Both the position numbers and the translations under genes were made by a program. This document shows positions 53,665 through 55,325 of a DNA stretch of 55,325 bases, in pieces (within the stretch, counting starts at the first letter, position 1; every line of letters starts with the position of its first letter). The notes below the pieces were generated by a model. It worked only from the letters and a program-made list of their open reading frames with translations. It was not told the origin of the DNA and made no database searches. This DNA is from Acidobacteriota bacterium (GTDB lineage: Bacteria; Acidobacteriota; UBA6911; RPQK01; JACQSY01), in NCBI GenBank assembly GCA_016211085.1, contig JACQSY010000131.1, positions 1-55,325 of the forward strand, given 5' to 3'.

Positions 53665-54111
53665 TTATCGACTATTTGAGTCCTGCAGCTTGGATTTGGT
53701 CCATTCGTAAAACTCTTCAGCCTCGTCGATAGCCTGGTCCACCCCCTCCTTCAGGCGCTTCCAGGTTGCGGCCCCTGCAGCCCTGAGCTCCTGGAAGCGA
53801 ATCGCCGCCTGATCGCGTTTCTTCTGCAGCTCCGTCGAAAGCTCTTCCAGTTCCTTTCGGGCTTCCCTGTTCAGCTCTTTGCCCTGGCCTTTCAGCTCCT
53901 CGATTTTCGAATCGAGATTCTTGAGGCGATATTCGGTATCCTCTTCGTAGGTCTTCTTGTCCTTGAGTTGCTGCTCTGCGGCAAATGAGTTCTTGGGAAT
54001 ATCGCCAAAAGCAGGATCCGTCCGGGTGCGGACGCTTGCGGGTTCCAAAGAGCAAGCGCTTCCGACCGCCATCACGAGGCCCAGGGCCAGGCAAATTCGA
54101 AAACCATACAT
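53665..54111 (-). CDS. Coiled-coil lipoprotein
   Basis: The protein has 148 residues. The lipobox VGSAC puts the lipidated cysteine at 20. The mature part is helical and rich in Lys, Glu and Arg (about 45-140), with coiled-coil heptads around NLDSKIEELKGQGKELNREA. A GGGAGG site lies about 10 bases before the ATG. The function is unknown. It is convergent with the cytochrome gene, 11 bases apart. Confidence 0.8.
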   Translation of the reverse strand: MYGFRICLALGLVMAVGSACSLEPASVRTRTDPAFGDIPKNSFAAEQQLKDKKTYEEDTEYRLKNLDSKIEELKGQGKELNREARKELEELSTELQKKRDQAAIRFQELRAAGAATWKRLKEGVDQAIDEAEEFYEWTKSKLQDSNSR

Positions 54112-54219
54112 TTAACTCAATCCTCCCTCACTTGTTTCTGTGTCATGGCCCGGTATGCGGTTGACCCCCAGGGCCGCAGCGCTCTGAGGCAAAATAAAAC
54201 TTTTCCGCTCAGCGCGGCT

Positions 54220-54369
54220 TCACACCACAGGTCTTCCTTGAATCAAGCGGATTAAAACCACAGCCACGGCAATGATCAGCAGGATGTGAATGAATCCACC
54301 CAGGGTGTAGGAACTCACCATCCCGAGTAGCCAGAGAATCAGAAGAATGACAAAGATCGTCCAGAGCAT
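54220..54369 (-). CDS. lmo0937-like (DUF5670) small membrane protein
   Basis: The protein has 49 residues starting MLWTIFVILLILWLLGM and ending LIQGRPVV. Two hydrophobic helices flank a short turn SSYTLGGFIH, which is the pattern of the lmo0937/DUF5670 family. GGAAAGGGA precedes the ATG. It is often linked to stress genes, and here it lies upstream of the coiled-coil lipoprotein gene on the same strand. Confidence 0.8.
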   Translation of the reverse strand: MLWTIFVILLILWLLGMVSSYTLGGFIHILLIIAVAVVLIRLIQGRPVV

Positions 54370-54556
54370 GCTTTCCCTTTCCGATGCTTTAACGCATCTT
54401 GCTCAAATCTTCAGCTGGTCTACGCAATTTCAAATCCTGATGCGGCCTGATACCGCGAAGGCTCTCAAGCTTTTTGGATCCAATGGCTTATGGTTTGGCG
54501 TGACCTTAGGATGGGGAAACCGCGTCAAAAGATCCGCGAGAAAATTATTCCTCCTT

Positions 54557-54633
54557 AGTACCCCAGTTCATAAATACAGTAACGTTTCCATAGAATTGGG
54601 GTACTTGGTACCAGAATTGGGGTACTTAGTACC
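54557..54633. repeat. Composite repeat: inverted arm plus two tandem 21-bp units
   Basis: The 31 bases at 54557-54587 are the partner of 141-171. AGTACCCCAGTTC (54557-54569) pairs with GAATTGGGGTACT (54593-54605) with one mismatch. Two 21-bp units at 54592-54612 and 54613-54633 are identical except for one base and each contains GGTAC or AGTAC before CC. Confidence 0.75.
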
Positions 54634-54870
54634 GCGGATTAGAATTTTAGGATAACTGGCTCGCCAAAGAACTGCGGGATTGGAAATCAGATTTTGGGGA
54701 TCGAATCAGCTTTTTTGAATTTCTTGCTTCTCTCCTGTGATCCCACCTCAAACCCAACTATCTGTTTAGCCGCTAGTTAGTTACCGTACCCGGCTTCGGC
54801 ACCAGAATTGCTTAGGAGATTGCTGGTTCACAAGGGGTCACGCAACAACCCAGAACTAAACCCGCAACCG

Positions 54871-54958
54871 CCCGCTCAAAACGCCACGAGCGGGCATGAA
54901 GGAGCAAACCAGAGGAGGGACAGAAAACCTGGGATGCAATTTGGCCCATCCTCTGGTT
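54871..54958. ncRNA. Candidate structured RNA or DNA element
   Basis: CCCGCTC (54871-54877) and GAGCGGG (54888-54894) form a perfect 7-bp hairpin. Next to it AACCAGAGGA (54907-54916) and TCCTCTGGTT (54949-54958) form a perfect 10-bp stem around a 32-base loop. Two adjacent perfect stems suggest a folded RNA. I do not recognise a known class, and the strand is not certain. Confidence 0.3.
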
Positions 54959-55151
54959 AGCTTCTCTTGCCGAGTGACGCTTGCAAGCTTTCCCACCCTC
55001 TCCCCGGCATAATCGTTTTTCGCCAAACGCCAGCCGACAAGCTTTTGGAGAATTTTAGTAGATTACTTATTGACACCTGCAGAAGAAATGCCCGCGCCAG
55101 GCAAGCTCAGCGTGGTCTGACATCGGAGCCGCGCGCGGTGAGCAAGCGGCC

Positions 55152-55225
55152 ACTGAGTGCTGAGGACTGAGCAACGATGCTCGCTCAGCACTCAGTCCTG
55201 AAAGTGCCTGTCTCTATCAGGCACT
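55152..55225. repeat. Overlapping perfect inverted repeats
   Basis: ACTGAGTGCTGAG (55152-55164) and CTCAGCACTCAGT (55184-55196) are perfect 13-bp arms. An alternative pairing AGGACTGAG (55163-55171) with CTCAGTCCT (55191-55199) overlaps it. A second hairpin, AGTGCCTG and CAGGCACT (55203-55225), follows directly. Confidence 0.6.
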
Positions 55226-55286
55226 GCTGAGGACATTACTTGTACAGGATGCCCTAATCTGCTGTCCCATAAATAAGTGAACTAAA

Positions 55287-55322
55287 TGTGTCCTCCTGAC
55301 GTGTAATAATCAGGCGGACACA
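55287..55322. repeat. IS-like inverted repeat at the right edge
   Basis: TGTGTCCTCCTGA (55287-55299) and TCAGGCGGACACA (55310-55322) pair at 12 of 13 positions around a 10-base loop. The position at the very edge and the TGTG...CACA ends are compatible with a mobile element boundary, but no transposase is visible here. Confidence 0.4.
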
Positions 55323-55325
55323 AGA

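Larger units (their letters stand above)
54370..55325. other. Gene-free tail with repeats and hairpins
   Basis: No supported gene lies in these 956 bases; short open frames at 54347-54655 and 54967-55170 lack ribosome binding sites and family resemblance. The stretch holds the 31-bp repeat with tandem 21-mers, several perfect inverted repeats and an IS-like inverted end at the right edge, listed separately. Confidence 0.6.

Noticed and set aside
54967..55170. 67-codon open frame in the right tail
   Set aside because: No ribosome binding site, it crosses the hairpin cluster and its composition looks random.
1..55325. CRISPR arrays, tRNA or rRNA genes
   Set aside because: No regularly spaced repeats and no tRNA or rRNA signature sequences were seen on reading; a covariance search was not possible here.

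Overview
The window looks like a chromosomal segment of a Gram-negative, aerobic or facultative heterotroph, most likely an Acidobacteriota member. The grounds are a TonB-dependent receptor with an N-terminal carboxypeptidase-regulatory-like domain, a TPR protein carrying the same domain type, a very long secreted M36 peptidase with repeated C-terminal beta modules, exported c-type cytochrome and lipoproteins, and base composition that looks mid-50s % GC by eye. The phylum is inferred from gene style and not proven. No rRNA, tRNA, CRISPR array or complete insertion sequence was recognised.

Layout. 0-0.4 kb: the end of an incoming ORF, then a palindromic repeat element. 0.4-7.5 kb (minus): a cohesin-like exported protein, two exported M29-like peptidase paralogs and a large TonB-dependent receptor, plausibly a peptide scavenging group. 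7.9-12.6 kb (plus): a TetR regulator translationally coupled to a complete three-subunit molybdenum enzyme with the cofactor signature of 4-hydroxybenzoyl-CoA reductase (HcrCAB). 12.7-18.0 kb (minus): a 1507-residue M36 metallopeptidase preceded by a second gene that is only its propeptide. 18.2-23.8 kb: BON protein, OsmC protein, diguanylate cyclase, aconitase A. 23.8-31.4 kb: the most interesting region. Two aldehyde dehydrogenases and a crotonase run leftward. A BoxB-like diiron epoxidase, a thioredoxin-fold [2Fe-2S] ferredoxin, a NuoF-like flavoprotein and a PaaG-like isomerase run rightward. 31.4-40.2 kb: ZIP transporter, PilX-like protein, family 5 uracil-DNA glycosylase, nucleoside hydrolase, radical SAM protein, the agmatine-to-putrescine pair, an MBL hydrolase, and DUF4870/YidD-like small membrane proteins. 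40.3-54.4 kb: ilvB with a small coiled-coil protein, TPR protein, SpoIIIAA-like/R3H ATPase, thioredoxin protein, APC permease, exported PCMT, LOG protein, TGS GTPase, Ca2+/cation exchanger, sulfurtransferase and small stress or respiratory genes. 54.4-55.3 kb: a gene-free, repeat- and hairpin-rich tail.

How the genes may work together. HcrCAB would convert 4-hydroxybenzoyl-CoA to benzoyl-CoA. The BoxB-like enzyme would epoxidise benzoyl-CoA or a related aryl-CoA with O2. The PaaG-like protein would isomerise the epoxide to an oxepin. Crotonase and aldehyde dehydrogenases would process the opened ring. The usual reductase BoxA and the lyase BoxC are not in the window. A NuoE/NuoF-type NADH-dehydrogenase pair sits directly in the epoxidase operon and is the obvious candidate electron donor. 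This hybrid of Box, Paa and complex-I-type parts is the main candidate for an undescribed system.

A second theme is gene expression. At least seven genes lack a Shine-Dalgarno sequence and have a good -10 hexamer ending only 6 to 12 bases before the start codon, which predicts leaderless or nearly leaderless mRNAs.
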